Shown in pieces: positions 35,121 through 46,100 of a DNA stretch of 64,000 nucleotides. A program made the position numbers and the translations under genes. The stretch spans positions 38,930 through 102,929 of the forward strand of contig JASAND010022863.1 in NCBI GenBank assembly GCA_030248195.1, written 5' to 3'. Under the pieces are notes generated by a model, which was not told where the DNA came from, made no database searches, and was given only the letters and a program-made list of their open reading frames with translations. Within the stretch, counting starts at the first letter, position 1. Each line of letters begins with the position of its first letter. Origin of the DNA: Trissonchulus latispiculum. Taxonomy: Eukaryota > Nematoda > Enoplea > Enoplida > Ironidae.

Positions 35121-35600
35121 CTCCCAGCGAAAAGGGAAAAAGGGCAGACCCTCTCGTCCAGAAGGGAAATAAGGGTAGCTCCCTCAGCGATTTCTTAAAA
35201 AAATAGGTAATTTTTTAGTCAAGTTTAGCGATTTTTTTCAAAAATTTCTTAAAAACCGCTAAAAATTGTCATTTTTTTACAAATTTTTGGTCAAAAACGT
35301 TAAAAATTCGCAATTTTTGCTAATTTTGGGGCAGACCCCCTTCAAATTTTGGAATTTTTTAGGGGTAGACTCCTCGCCGAGGTCTGGGTAGACCCCACCA
35401 GAATCGGACCCCGTGTTAATGTATGGATAACTCTGAAACAGTTTCAGTCCCAGCGTAATATCTAAAGTTTTTCTTCTAGCTGGAGCCATAACCGGTTTCA
35501 GTTCATGCTGGAACTAAAACTCCATTTCAGTCTCTGCGTGCAAGACCCTTTCCTTTGAGTCTCTGCGTGGTTAAGTTCTTTGTAAAATGTTGTTGCTAAG
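35121..35600. other. Noncoding part of the composite element
   Basis: AT-rich filler with GGGCAGACC words and one pair of TTTCAGT arrays. No gene. Confidence 0.4.
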
Positions 35601-35604
35601 TTAA

Positions 35605-37240
35605 GCATGGGCACGAATAGTAAAACTAGTATTCGAATATTCGTCACTATTCGTTAGTACTATTTGAATAATTCGCGAATTATTTGCAGTATTCAAAATT
35701 CGCGAATAATTTTAATTATTCGAATAATTCGCGAATTATTCGAATATTTGAATTTCAAAACCGACAATTCCTAAGTCTTAATTCACATTAGCCTGCATCT
35801 TTAAATGCTGAAATTTTATTAATAAGCTCAAGAACTCCTTTGGGAGCGTATGGCATCAGCAAATTATCGTCACGGTTTTTATGGGTCAGCATGATGGAAT
35901 GGTGTTGTGGAACACAATTTTGCTGGAAATGCTCCAACACTATGTGCTGGAGTCTCGAGAATACAACGTGACAGTTACAGTGCAATAAATATTTGGGCAA
36001 CTAAAAACTGCCATAAATGAGACATTTCCATCATGTAAGTCGAGTGTGCATGCAGAGAAATTTTAGGACAAAACTATTAAAAATTCTTGCAAGTTTAGTA
36101 CACACAACTAGTGTTGTCATCCGGGCCTGTTTCGGGCTCGGGCCCCGGGCGGGCCCGGGCCGGGCCTGGCCCGAGCCCGGCCCGGATCAAAATTTGATCG
36201 GAGCGGCCCGACCCGGGCCCGGCCCGGATTTGTTTCGGGCCCGGCCCAAAACAGGCCCGGATTTTTTCCCGGGCCGTTTCCGGGCCAAAGGAAAAATTGA
36301 TATAAACGGACAGAAAAACACCATATTTTCCTGAGAATCCTTGAAACAAGAAGGTTTTCCACTTCAATTGAATTGAAAAGTATTAATATATTCATTACAG
36401 ACTTTGGATAATAAATATCAAGTATTATTTAAAAACATAGTTGTTGGTTTGGCAGTTTTACTCCGTTAGAGCTCAATACCGTTCTCGAATTATACCTAAA
36501 TCGGGTCCATTGAAATGCTTCCAATAATATGTGAGATTGCGGAGTGATGCATTACTACATTATGCCTATTCGTTTATTGAAAAGACGTTTATAAAAATTC
36601 AAAGGACAAACAGAGGAAGTTACTGCTAATAAATAAAGCGTTATTTTAGATTAACAGACAATGCAAAGTTAAAGCCGATACATTATTGTATATTATTTTT
36701 ACATTTATTTCCTGTTACTTATGTTTATATCTTATATATATGTTTTTATCTGCTAAAAACTATATCAAAAATTGTTTTTACCAATTGTGACCATTCGGGT
36801 CAGTTTTGGGCCCGACATCCGGGCCGACCTCGGGCCTGTTTCGGGCTCAAAGTCCGGGCCGGGCCTCGGGCCTGTTTCGGGCCCGAAATCAGGGCCGGGC
36901 TCGGGCCGGGCCTGGCCCGGCCCGGATGATTAGAAACGGCCCGCCCCGGGCCCGGCCCGGATTTTTCGCTAACGTGACAACCATACACACAACATAATCT
37001 ATTCATTATGGGTTCAGTCAAATTTTAATGCAGAAGTCAGGAAAAAGTTCGAAAATTCGTCTAAATATTGAATACTTACTTAGAAATTTACGAAAAATTC
37101 TAATATTCGCTCGAATAGTTCGAATATTCGTTCATCGAATTATTCGTTAACTATTCGCGAATAGCAAACTACTATTCGAATATTCGCGGTATTCGCAAAT
37201 ATCGAATTATTCGCGAATTATTCGATATTCGTGCCCATGC
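35605..37240. mobile_element. Foldback with ATTCGCGAATATTCG word arms
   Basis: The ends GCATGGGCACGAATA and TATTCGTGCCCATGC are exact complements. The arms (about 35605-35757 and 37085-37240) are arrays of TATTCG/CGAATA words around ATTCGCGAAT palindromes. The flanks TAAGTTAA and TTAGTTAT agree at 6 of 8 positions, compatible with an aged 8-bp duplication. It is interrupted by the element at 36109-36985. Confidence 0.82.
36109..36985. mobile_element. hAT-type foldback with GGCCCGGG word arms, TSD CACACAAC
   Basis: The ends TAGTGTTGTC and (inverted) TATGGTTGTC match, with perfect 8-bp CACACAAC repeats at 36101-36108 and 36986-36993. The arms (about 36121-36292 and 36797-36968) are dense GGGCC/GGCCCGG arrays, giving an extreme GC island in AT-rich DNA. 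Long Gly/Pro/Arg-rich open frames here are artefacts of the array. Confidence 0.9.
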
Positions 37241-37247
37241 TTAGTTA

Positions 37248-37751
37248 TTGCAGATTTTCCATAATAGTTTTCCTTGGGAAACAATTGAAGGAATGTGTTA
37301 TGGTTTAGGCTCACGCATAGTATTACTTTTTGATCATTTACTGCTGCATAATAGATGTATACAACTAGGAAACTATTATATCGTTTTTAAAGCACAAGTT
37401 GTTGATGTGGTACCTCTACGTACGACGTCGCGAGCCCGGCCGGCCCACGAAAAAATCGGGCTGGTGAACAACACTAATCTAAGGCCCCAGAGGCTAAGCA
37501 TCGAGTTGCAGCAAGCTTTGTGTCCTCAACAGCTTTACATTTTGGAAAGATGCTTTAGGTGCTTAAGCAAAAAACCAAGCTGGTTTAGGTACTTAGTTAA
37601 TGAGAAAGTCGATGCAACAAGCAACTATAAAAATTTATTTCACAACGAATCTCTATTTTTGTCTTCACAAAAAATGATTGTTTTGTCAAGGGATTGCAAG
37701 TACAATATATTAGATAAAACTGTTTTACCCAGAACTGACATTAGAAGCTGA
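37248..37751 (+). other. Unassigned 167-residue open frame
   Basis: This is the longest plus-strand frame not explained by a visible array. It lies inside the composite element between the 35.6-kb foldback and the GCCGGG minisatellite. I see no domain, signal peptide or zinc-binding pattern I recognise, and composition is not clearly coding. It may be a remnant of the host element or chance. Confidence 0.2.
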
Positions 37752-37906
37752 TATTGTAAAATAAAACTGCAATTTTAAATTCCAAATATGCGGAAACTGA
37801 AAGTTATCTTTTCGGCGATGACTTCAACTGAAAAATCCGGACTAAAACTGAAACTATATATTCTAAGGCGTGGACTGGGCTGTTGCAGGTGCAGGGCGGT
37901 AGTGAA

Positions 37907-38030
37907 TGGCCGGCAGAGCCGGGTTTACATGGGCCGGCAAAGCCGGGATTTCATTGGCCGACAGAGCCGGGTTTACATGGGCCGGCAAAGCCGGGATTTC
38001 ATTGGCCGGCAGAGCCGGGTTTTCAACAGG
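37907..38030. repeat. Minisatellite of 24-bp units containing GGCCGGC-AGA-GCCGG hairpins
   Basis: Five units alternate between GTTTACATG and ATTTCATTG spacers, so the higher-order period is 48 bp. Each unit holds a GCCGGC/GCCGGG inverted pair around AGA or AAA. Confidence 0.88.
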
Positions 38031-38794
38031 AGAGCCAAGTAATTAGATTATCATATTCTTTATTGCAGTCCATCTGTCTTTAATATTGTCAGATTTTAAA
38101 TCGTATTTTGCTGGTATGTCAGATTGTTGGTATATTGTTCTATAGAAACTGTTCTTAATAATTTTATGTGTATATTCTCTGCATTTTAGCATACTACTTG
38201 CTGTTCTAGTACACTTAATAAAGTCTTCGTATTTGGTGCATATACTACTGTACCTATTTGAGATTTTATAGTATTTTTCATTATAGTGGATGATATGTTT
38301 GAAGAAGCAGTTGGGAATTTATAAGTAGTAAAACGAAAGTCGTCTCTTTTGTCGCAAAGGCTTGTAATGAATCTTCCATTCTCAATGGTATATAATATGC
38401 AAGTCCAACACATTAGCTTCTGTATTGGTGTTATTGATTTTGTTTAATTCCAGTTCGTTTGGATACATGTCATCTTTAATTTCTTCAAAGTAGTCTTCAT
38501 AATCTAGTACAGTTATATCATCTATTAGCCTAAATGATCTTCTAAGAAACTTGGTTGTCGCTTTATCCTTATTACGGTCAATATAATTAAATTCCATATT
38601 ATGAAGAACGAGGTTATCTATAGATGGAGCAGCATTGCTATCCATAGGTATACCAATAGTTTGCTTAAAGATTCGATTGCCACAAGTAAAATACAAGTTG
38701 TTTAGAAGGAATTTGATGTGGTTTATCAGTATTTTGGCGGTAATTACATCATTAGTGTTCTTAGTGGTACCCCATCTAACACGTAACTTTACTT

Positions 38795-39427
38795 GGTGTC
38801 CGTTCAAAACGTCTAAAGTCAAAACGTCTAACGTTCATAACGTCTACCGACGAAACTTCTACTAACAAAACGTCTACATTTTCTAAATTTGTGTCACACG
38901 TTCAAAACGTCTAAAATCATTTTTAAAGAAAGCAAATCAGGTTTAATGTTATTGTGAAGTAAATGTATTTTAAAATCACATTAAATTAAACTCCACGCCT
39001 AGTTTATTGTTTCATTTCAAATTGTGCTTAGTTTTTAAATATTTCTGAGATGCCAGGGTGTGCAAATGACTTGAAATATTTAAAAAATTTACAATTTACA
39101 ATTTGCATTTCACTTCTCAATTCTAGAAATTTTATAACTTATGCTTAAAATTAACAAATCATCAGCAATCAGTGAAGTCTGTTGCACCATCTTTACTTCA
39201 AATTCAACATTTGACAAGACCCTGCCACCCATACCCAAAGCGGCCTATTGGAAAACTCACCCAGACCTATACAAAATAAGTAAAAATAATCACCAAAATT
39301 GGGAATGTTTAGACATTTTGAACGTGTGACACGATTTTAGAAAAATTAGACGTTTTGTCAGTAGACGTTTCGTCGGTAGACGTTATGAACGTTAGACGTT
39401 TTGACTTTAGACATTTTGATAGGAACC
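38795..39427 (+). mobile_element. Small element with ACGTCTA word TIRs, copy 1
   Basis: 633 bp with TIRs of about 120 bp. The left end is GGTGTCCGTTC, and the right end read inverted is GGTTCCTATC. Both are followed by AAAGTCAAAACGTCTA and GTTCATAACGTCTACCGACG words. Flanks CTTTACTT and CTTAACTT differ at one of eight bases. It contains a 62-residue frame with no recognised domain. It sits within the Penelope pseudogene. Confidence 0.88.
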
Positions 39428-39661
39428 CTTAACTTTATACATAGGGTATCTCATAGTTTTATTAATCAATTCTTCCAAATTGCTACATATTGTGTCATGT
39501 CGTAATATAAGGTAGTGAAGTCATAAGTATTTACAGTATTTGCAGAGTTTGTTTCGTTGATTTTTGTTATATTGGCCAAAAAAGCTTGGCTACTGCCAAT
39601 AACCCAGTAGGGATTTTGTTTTAGAAATGTCTTTGATACCTTACCGTATCTAGATCTAGAA

Positions 39662-40299
39662 GGTTCCCTATCAAAATGTCTAAAGTCAAAACGTCTACGT
39701 TCATAACGTCTACCGACGAAACGTCTAGCAACGAAACGTCTACTGACAAAACGTCTAATTTTTCTAAAATTGTGTCACACGTTCAAAACGTCTAAACATT
39801 CCCAACTTTTGGTGATTATTTTCACTTATTTTGTATAGGTCTGGGTCAGTTTTCCTATAAGCCGCTTTGGGTATGGGTGGCAGGGTCTTGTCAAATCTTG
39901 AATTTGAAGTAAAAATGGTGCAACAGACCTCACTGATTGCTGATAATTTATTAATTTTAAGCATAAGTTCTAAAATTTCTAGAATTAAGAAGTAAAATGC
40001 AAATTAAATTTTTTAAATATTTCAAGTCATTTGCACACCCTGGCATTTCAGAAATATTTAAAAACTAAACACAATTTGAAATGAAACAATAAACTAGACG
40101 CGGAGTTGAATTTAATGATTTTAAAATACATTTACTACAAAATAACATTAAACCTGATTTGCTTTCTTTAAAAATAATTTTAGACGTTTTGAACGTGTGA
40201 CACAAATTTAGAAAATGTAGACGTTTTGTCAGTAGACGTTTCGTCGGTAGACGTTATGAACGTTAGACGCTTTGACTTTAGACGCTTTGAACGGACACC
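39662..40299 (-). mobile_element. Small element with ACGTCTA word TIRs, copy 2 (opposite orientation)
   Basis: 638 bp, the reverse-oriented sibling of the copy at 38795: its GGTTCCCTATC end is on the left and its GGTGTCC end on the right. Perfect 8-bp ATCTAGAA repeats flank it (39654-39661 and 40300-40307). The interior 62-66-residue frame (CCTIFTSNS, LPPIPKAAY, DPDLYKIS) is shared with copy 1 with few changes. Confidence 0.9.
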
Positions 40300-40941
40300 A
40301 TCTAGAAATAGTAATAAGTTTTAATGCGTTGTCTATTAACATTGATAATGGCTTAGTGAGTGCGTGTTTACTAGCAATGATAGTCCTAAATTTTATAGGG
40401 CTTTTATGAAATTTTGGTATTAAATAAATATGTGGGAGTTGTGTATGATTGTCTAGTTGAATGTTATGTTTTTGATAATATTGAGATATGATATTGTAGG
40501 TATCTAACTAATTTAAATTTGAATTTATATATGTATTGTAAACCCTCAAGTTAAGACGTAATTAAAATATAAAACTCTGAAAATCCTTTAAAAGATATAA
40601 ATTTGTCATTGAATTAGAATTTAAGTGTACAAAAACTGTATTAGCTTTCCTTAAAGTCCATTTAGTCTGCGGGCACAGAATTTTACGGAGTCAGTCGTTG
40701 AGGTCATTGCCTTTGACCTACCCCGCTCAGTTCTCCATTGTCTCTGAGTTTTGACTAAGTGGGAAAAAGGCAATTAACGCATTGCAGGGGTTTCTGTCTC
40801 CGTAAGATGTACAACAGCCGTGGACTGAAACTAAACTGAATTTGGCGTCACCGACTGAAACTGAAACTGAAATAATTTTTATTATCGACTGAAACTGAAA
40901 CTGAAACTAAAATAGGCTACTGAAACAACACTACCTTAATG

Positions 40942-43080
40942 GTAAACTGACGAGACAAGTAGTTCGGACTTAAACAAAATCACGAATTCTGCATACCTTC
41001 AGGTTTATCGGTTATTCTTGAGATATTAATCAAATCTCTACACAGGGAGGGGAAATTTCCCCTTAGATTAATTTTATTTTTATGTATATCCATGAAATAC
41101 GGAGCTATACAGCATGACGGAGTATAGAGAATTTACAATATTTGTATTTTCTGCTCAAAGCAGCACATTTGCCACTAAAGACTGCAGCGGTTTGAAAGTT
41201 GGGCACAGTGTGAAAGCAGAATCTTGTTGTTTGCAAAACTTCAATAATCTTAATTAATGTTTGTTTACTATGTATCGAAGTAGTCTATTTACCTCGCCTC
41301 GCCACATAACCGAAAATTACGGCTCATGATCCTATTGGTGTCCGATTCCGATGGGATCAATTATTTGGGGAGCAATTCAGTAAGGTTTGTCCCGTGTGCT
41401 AGTAGCACATAGCATGCGGGACCTTTCATAGGCCGAATTAGCTTAGAAAGAAAAGCCTCAGCAATATCTATTATAACATCTAGCCATTCTATCACAATCA
41501 ACGTTACAGCTAGACTCTAGACTCATGCTGGTTCAGTGATAGCATGTCCACCAACACTGTACGTGGTATAGCCCAGTCGTCTAGTACCGACTGCTTCAAA
41601 TTGCTGTATTCAGAACTAGATCATAACCGGAATAAAACCGTAAATATTTAGTAAGGAATACTAAGTAATGACTATAGTAAGAACTTGAATAGTAAGGAAT
41701 GAATGAATGGGTGTGAGACCAAACAAAGCTAGCTGTGTATGATTTCGGCTTTTGTATACGTAACATATACATTAATTTTACATTTCTGGAATCATTCAGT
41801 GTGTTAAATATCAGTCATTCACGTGAACACCGAAAGGTTAAAATTAGCATAATGAACTACTCGCTGTCCGGGGATGTAGCTGAGTAGCAGAGTTCTCGTC
41901 TTCAGGTCAGCCATCTGGGGCTCGATCACCGCCCTTGACACTTTCCTTCTGTTCATCAATCCTAGTTTCAAACTTTTCACATTTGACGACCGAGCAGTGT
42001 TCTTATCGCTTTGAGGAGATGAAGTGGTTTGAGATGCCTTTTACAAGCCAGACACAGTGTACGTAGTAACCTCAGTGAAAGTTAACATCGATGCTAAGAT
42101 TAAGGTGGTATTCTTACCCCAAATCTGCTCGATGTTGCGTGTATACCCCAAATTTGCTCGACGTTGTGCGTGTGCTTTGTGTGTAGGACGTGCGTGTGTG
42201 TGGGTTGGGTGTGTGTAGTTTGTCGGTGCGTACTGCGTGTGTATACGCGTGCGTGTGAGACATAGGAAAGAAATAAATATGTTGTAGGATGCAGACCAAT
42301 CAACCATGTTTTACTATCTGACCAACTCAATTCTGGCAGACTGCTATTTATTGCAAGAGTTTGCCTAAGCTCGGGATTTTGCATGAAACTTGGGCGACTG
42401 CAATCCCTATAATCTGTGGGCAGTTCGCAATCGGTTGCACATTTGGCAGTGTCATCAACACTCTACATTAACAAACAGAAAGCATATAGTTGCAACTCAA
42501 AAGAAGGTACTCTACGAACAAATTTCACTGCCAATGAGAATATCTGAGTATCTGTTTTTGAATTTTGTGTATTGGAATATCCTAAGAAGTTTTACAAAAA
42601 GCTTAGTTATTTAAAATTTGAAAATTACCCAGTTATTCTCAAAATTAATTTAATAGGTTCAATCAAACAGAGCACAAAATGCGACAGCGTGGAAGCCAAG
42701 TCAGAAGAAAACCATCACCGTGTAACAAAAGAAGGCACAACAATAAACAGTTCCCCTAAAATGTAAAAAATTAAACAAAAATTAAAAAAACTACTCCCTT
42801 GAAATGTGAAAACAGAAGTACGAAAACAATTTAGAACTATTAACTAATACTTTTCTACATCTATACTAATAAAAGCTGAAAGTTAAAGTGTTAAGACGGT
42901 TCAATGCTCAAATGGATTTACCCGTCGTATGCAGCAGTTTAAATTTATTTCGACAGTCTGCGGCAGATACCTGTTTGTACATTAAACATCTGTACTTTCT
43001 ACCAAACATTCTAGGTAATTCTTAAATACCTATCATCTTGCCGAATCATCGTGAGCATTTACTACTGAAACATTAGTTGA
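40942..43080. other. Intergenic DNA between the composite element and Kv2
   Basis: No protein gene was recognised. It contains a GGGGAAATTTCCCC palindrome near 41048, a GT-rich purine/pyrimidine-alternating tract at 42130-42265, and the tRNA-like segment at 41870-41936. Confidence 0.45.
41870..41936 (+). repeat. tRNA-like sequence, probably a SINE or tRNA pseudogene
   Basis: GGGGATGTAGCTGAGTAGCAGAG followed 33 bases later by GGCTCGATCACC resembles Pol III A and B boxes at tRNA spacing. The acceptor and T stems are poor and no clean anticodon arm forms. I therefore do not call a functional tRNA. Confidence 0.4.
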
Positions 43081-43092
43081 TGGTTCTGAAAC

Positions 43093-43098
43093 TTTAAT
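43093..43098 (-). terminator. Candidate poly(A) signal of Kv2
   Basis: The minus strand reads ATTAAA about 30 bases after the Kv2 stop. Nothing stronger is nearby. Such a short 3' UTR is possible but unproven. Confidence 0.35.
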
Positions 43099-43127
43099 AG
43101 GATGAATAATTTGCATTTTAAATAATC

Positions 43128-46100
43128 TTAATTACCATCACAGTTGGAACGATACGTTCCAATTTCTTGCTCTGCTTCTACTTCTTCTTTTTCCGGTTCT
43201 TCGATCACCCTTTCGATTATCGATGGATCCATATTTAGAGCACAGTGATAGGATTGAGCTTTCTTCTGCATCTCCGATAAGCCTTCTGCGTGATCATCAA
43301 GGCACTGCTGAGATAGGGACCTTTCCAAGGGTATAATACAGTCTTGTGTTGGACTACCAACGGAACTGTACTGAAAGACATCGCTCGGCTCAGAGAACTA
43401 AAAACGGTATAGAAAGAAGTTTCTTCTAGGAGCATTTAATAATAAATGTGTACATATGGTTTCAAAAAATTAGGTGGTCAGTTTTCCTAGTTATTCGGCT
43501 GGCCGGCGAGCAAAAGTCGTCGGCCGGCGGCCGGCCGGCGGTGGGCCGGCCTCAAGCACTACTACCACCCCTGCCAGGCTCGGGCCCGGGCTCTGTCCGG
43601 AAAATTTCTTAACGGCACAACTCTAAGAACAGTACATCATTTATTAAAACTGGTTTCTTTTAATTTTATCTAAGTTAGGTAATTGCAAAATCAGAAAAAA
43701 TTGAGTAGAGACCCTTGGTGAACTACTCCCGTAAAGAATTGATAATCATTGCCTGTCTTCCCAGTTGCTTTGCCCGAACTGACATAAAAAGATTTTAAAA
43801 AATCAATTCTAACTCCTTTTGTCACTCATTTTCACTCGTCAAATCTTATGACCGATTGACTATATACATTAAAATGCTCACTTTGATATTAGGACGGGAT
43901 ATTGGAGACAAAAGATTTGGCGAACTGGTTAAATGATCCTCTTTTGATTTCTTCCTTTTAATACTGAAAACATCATGAGATCTTCTTCGACTGAGCGATC
44001 CGAGACCCCGAAATTTGGGACGCTTTCGATGCGAGTGTTTGTGCGACTCCAATTTTTGAGCAAAACTATTTCGAGGTGTGGCCAGTTTTAGACCCATGCC
44101 AATGGTTTCTCTGAGATTAATGCTTTGCACTGACATGAGGCTTCCGTGCTCTCTTGCTCTTTCCAAAGCTTCGCGTCTTTTTAGAGCCTTCTCCCGGCGC
44201 ATTTGGTTCTTATAGAACTCAGCAAAATTGTTCACAATTATGGGAATCGGTAGAGCAATCACCAGAACACCACAAACACAACACATACTACCGACCAGTT
44301 TCCCAACTACAGTTCTGGGATAAATATCGCCATAACCAACCGTTGTCATGGTGATGCTGAAATATGGCAAAGAACACAAGAAACTACTGGTTTGAAAACT
44401 AACTCTATACCAAACACATACTGAAACAATAGAAAAAGATACCGAGCTCTTCAGGTGAGCGATGTTCTGGTGATAGTCAAGTTTGCACTTGACAATGGAT
44501 AGCTATACAAGCATATGAAATTACAAATTCGGATTGAATCAGTGCTGACTTGCATGTAGTAAAGGCCAGTTCACACTAGGCAACTTTGGAGCAACTTGGT
44601 TGCTGCAACGTGGTTGCTTCAACCAAGTTGCTCCAAAGTTGCCCAATGTGAATGTAGTGGCAACTGAGAAAAAAGTTGCCGCAACCAAGTTGCCGCAATC
44701 GCGCTTGGGGCGATTTCTAGCGGCAACTAGCAAGTTGATTGGTTAATTCAAACTATAAAAACAGGCGCGCTAAAATTTCCGCATTTGATAGGCTGTTGCT
44801 GCAACTAGTTGAGCCAACTGTTTGGGCAAGTTGCTGCAACTTTTTCGAATGGCAACTGAAGTTGCGGCAACGAAGTTGCTCCAAAGTTGCCTAGTGTGAA
44901 CTGGCCTTTAAGGTGAAGATTGGGTGGGTGAAGCCACGCTCTTAAGACTATACATTATATATCTACATATTATTGCAAATAAAGTTAGAATTTTATGACA
45001 TCCAAATAAATATTTAATTTTGATGTAGTTGTGGCTGGAAATGTTGTTGCTTATTCCAACGCCGGCTAGTCGACGTTTATATATTTAGTCCTTTCAATCC
45101 AACTTTACTTGCAACAATTTCAGATTTCACATTCATACCTTGCCCACCAAAACGAAGCCGGTATGCTGGTGAAGTTTGTCTCTGGCTCGTCCTTTTCAGC
45201 AAAATAGGCCAAACTAGAAAACATCATAATTCCAATGGCCAGAAATAACATTAGAAGTCCCAGCTCTCTGTAGCTATTTCTCAGGGTAAAGCCAAGTGAC
45301 TGTAGGCCTGTCGAATGGCGAGCCAATTTCAAAATCCGTAAAACACGCATAATTCGAAACACATTTATGACACGACGGACGTCCTGAAATTCACCTTTAC
45401 CCTGCGGAGTTTCCAGTAAAAACAATGAAATATAAAATGGTAGCACCGCCAAAAGATCTATCACATTAAGAGGGGCTTTAACAAATCGCCATTTACTAGG
45501 AGCTGCCCAAAATCGAGATCCGTACTCTAAGGTAAACCAGGCAATGCAGCAGGTTTCAACGTAGTTGAGATACTCATTCTCTATATGTTGTCCCGTTTCG
45601 TTGTTCATTTTAACGATTCCTGGAATCGTGTTCAGTGTCAGGGCAAAACAGGACACCAAAATAAATCCTACTGAGATCCATGCTAGTATCTAAAGAACAA
45701 AATTTAGCCAACATTAGCATGGACTGATACGAAATAAACATCAAAGGGCCTATTTCTTTAAAGATTAAAATGGTCGGATTAAACGGATGCCGGATTAAAT
45801 CAGCCGGATTAAAATTTTAATTGTTATTTCATTGGATTAAAACAAGAGTACATAATATATATATGTATTATGTACTCTTGATTAAACTAATTAAACGGAT
45901 TAAAATTAAATCGTTTAATCCGGCCATTTTTCATCCGTGGATTAAACGAGTTGATTTTAATCCATTTATATCGCCATTAAAGAAAGCGATTAAAAATTTT
46001 AATCCGCCAACTTTTAATCCGTTTAATCTGCCTAACTGCACGAGGATAAAAAATTAGTTGAAATGCAGGCGATAGATTAAACGGATTAAAATTAGTCTTT

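Larger units (their letters stand above)
38050..40560 (-). pseudogene. Penelope-like element reverse transcriptase, interrupted
   Basis: The minus strand encodes, in order: LPHIYLIPKFHKSPIKFRTI and KHALTKPLSML (40.4 kb), SRYGKVSKTFLKQNPYW and NTYDFTTLYYDM (39.6 kb), KQTIGIPMDSNAAP and FRLIDDITVLD (38.6-38.5 kb), then SLCDKRDDFRFTTYKFP (38.3 kb). These are Penelope RT motifs, with IDD as the catalytic pair. Two small transposons split it at 38795-39427 and 39662-40299. Removing each with one copy of its duplication joins the flanking RT blocks in the same frame. It also has in-frame stops and a frameshift near 38400. No GIY-YIG endonuclease was found on the downstream side. Confidence 0.93.
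34957..40933. mobile_element. 6-kb hAT-type composite element, 8-bp TSD CCTTAATG
   Basis: The left end TAGCGATGTTTCAGTCGCC and the right end (read inverted) TAGTGTTGTTTCAGTAGCC match. Perfect 8-bp repeats CCTTAATG lie at 34949-34956 and 40934-40941. The subterminal arms are arrays of GAAACT words (34975-35040 against 40826-40915), with more near 35435-35530 and 37795-37860. The interior has been enlarged by nested insertions: a foldback at 35605-37240 that itself holds another at 36109-36985, and a Penelope pseudogene that itself holds two small elements. No hAT transposase was recognised. Confidence 0.82.

Noticed and set aside
36017..37021. Gly/Pro/Arg-rich frames as a collagen-like or silk-like protein
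   Set aside because: They come from GGCCCGGG word arrays that are the arms of a transposon with an 8-bp duplication, and they are open on both strands.
37248..37751. 167-residue open frame as a protein gene
   Set aside because: No recognisable domain, inside a composite transposon, and length attainable by chance; kept only as an unassigned frame.
39141..39329. 62-residue frame of the ACGTCTA element as a transposase or zinc-finger protein
   Set aside because: Too short, with no metal-binding or DDE pattern; shared between two copies only because the whole element is shared.
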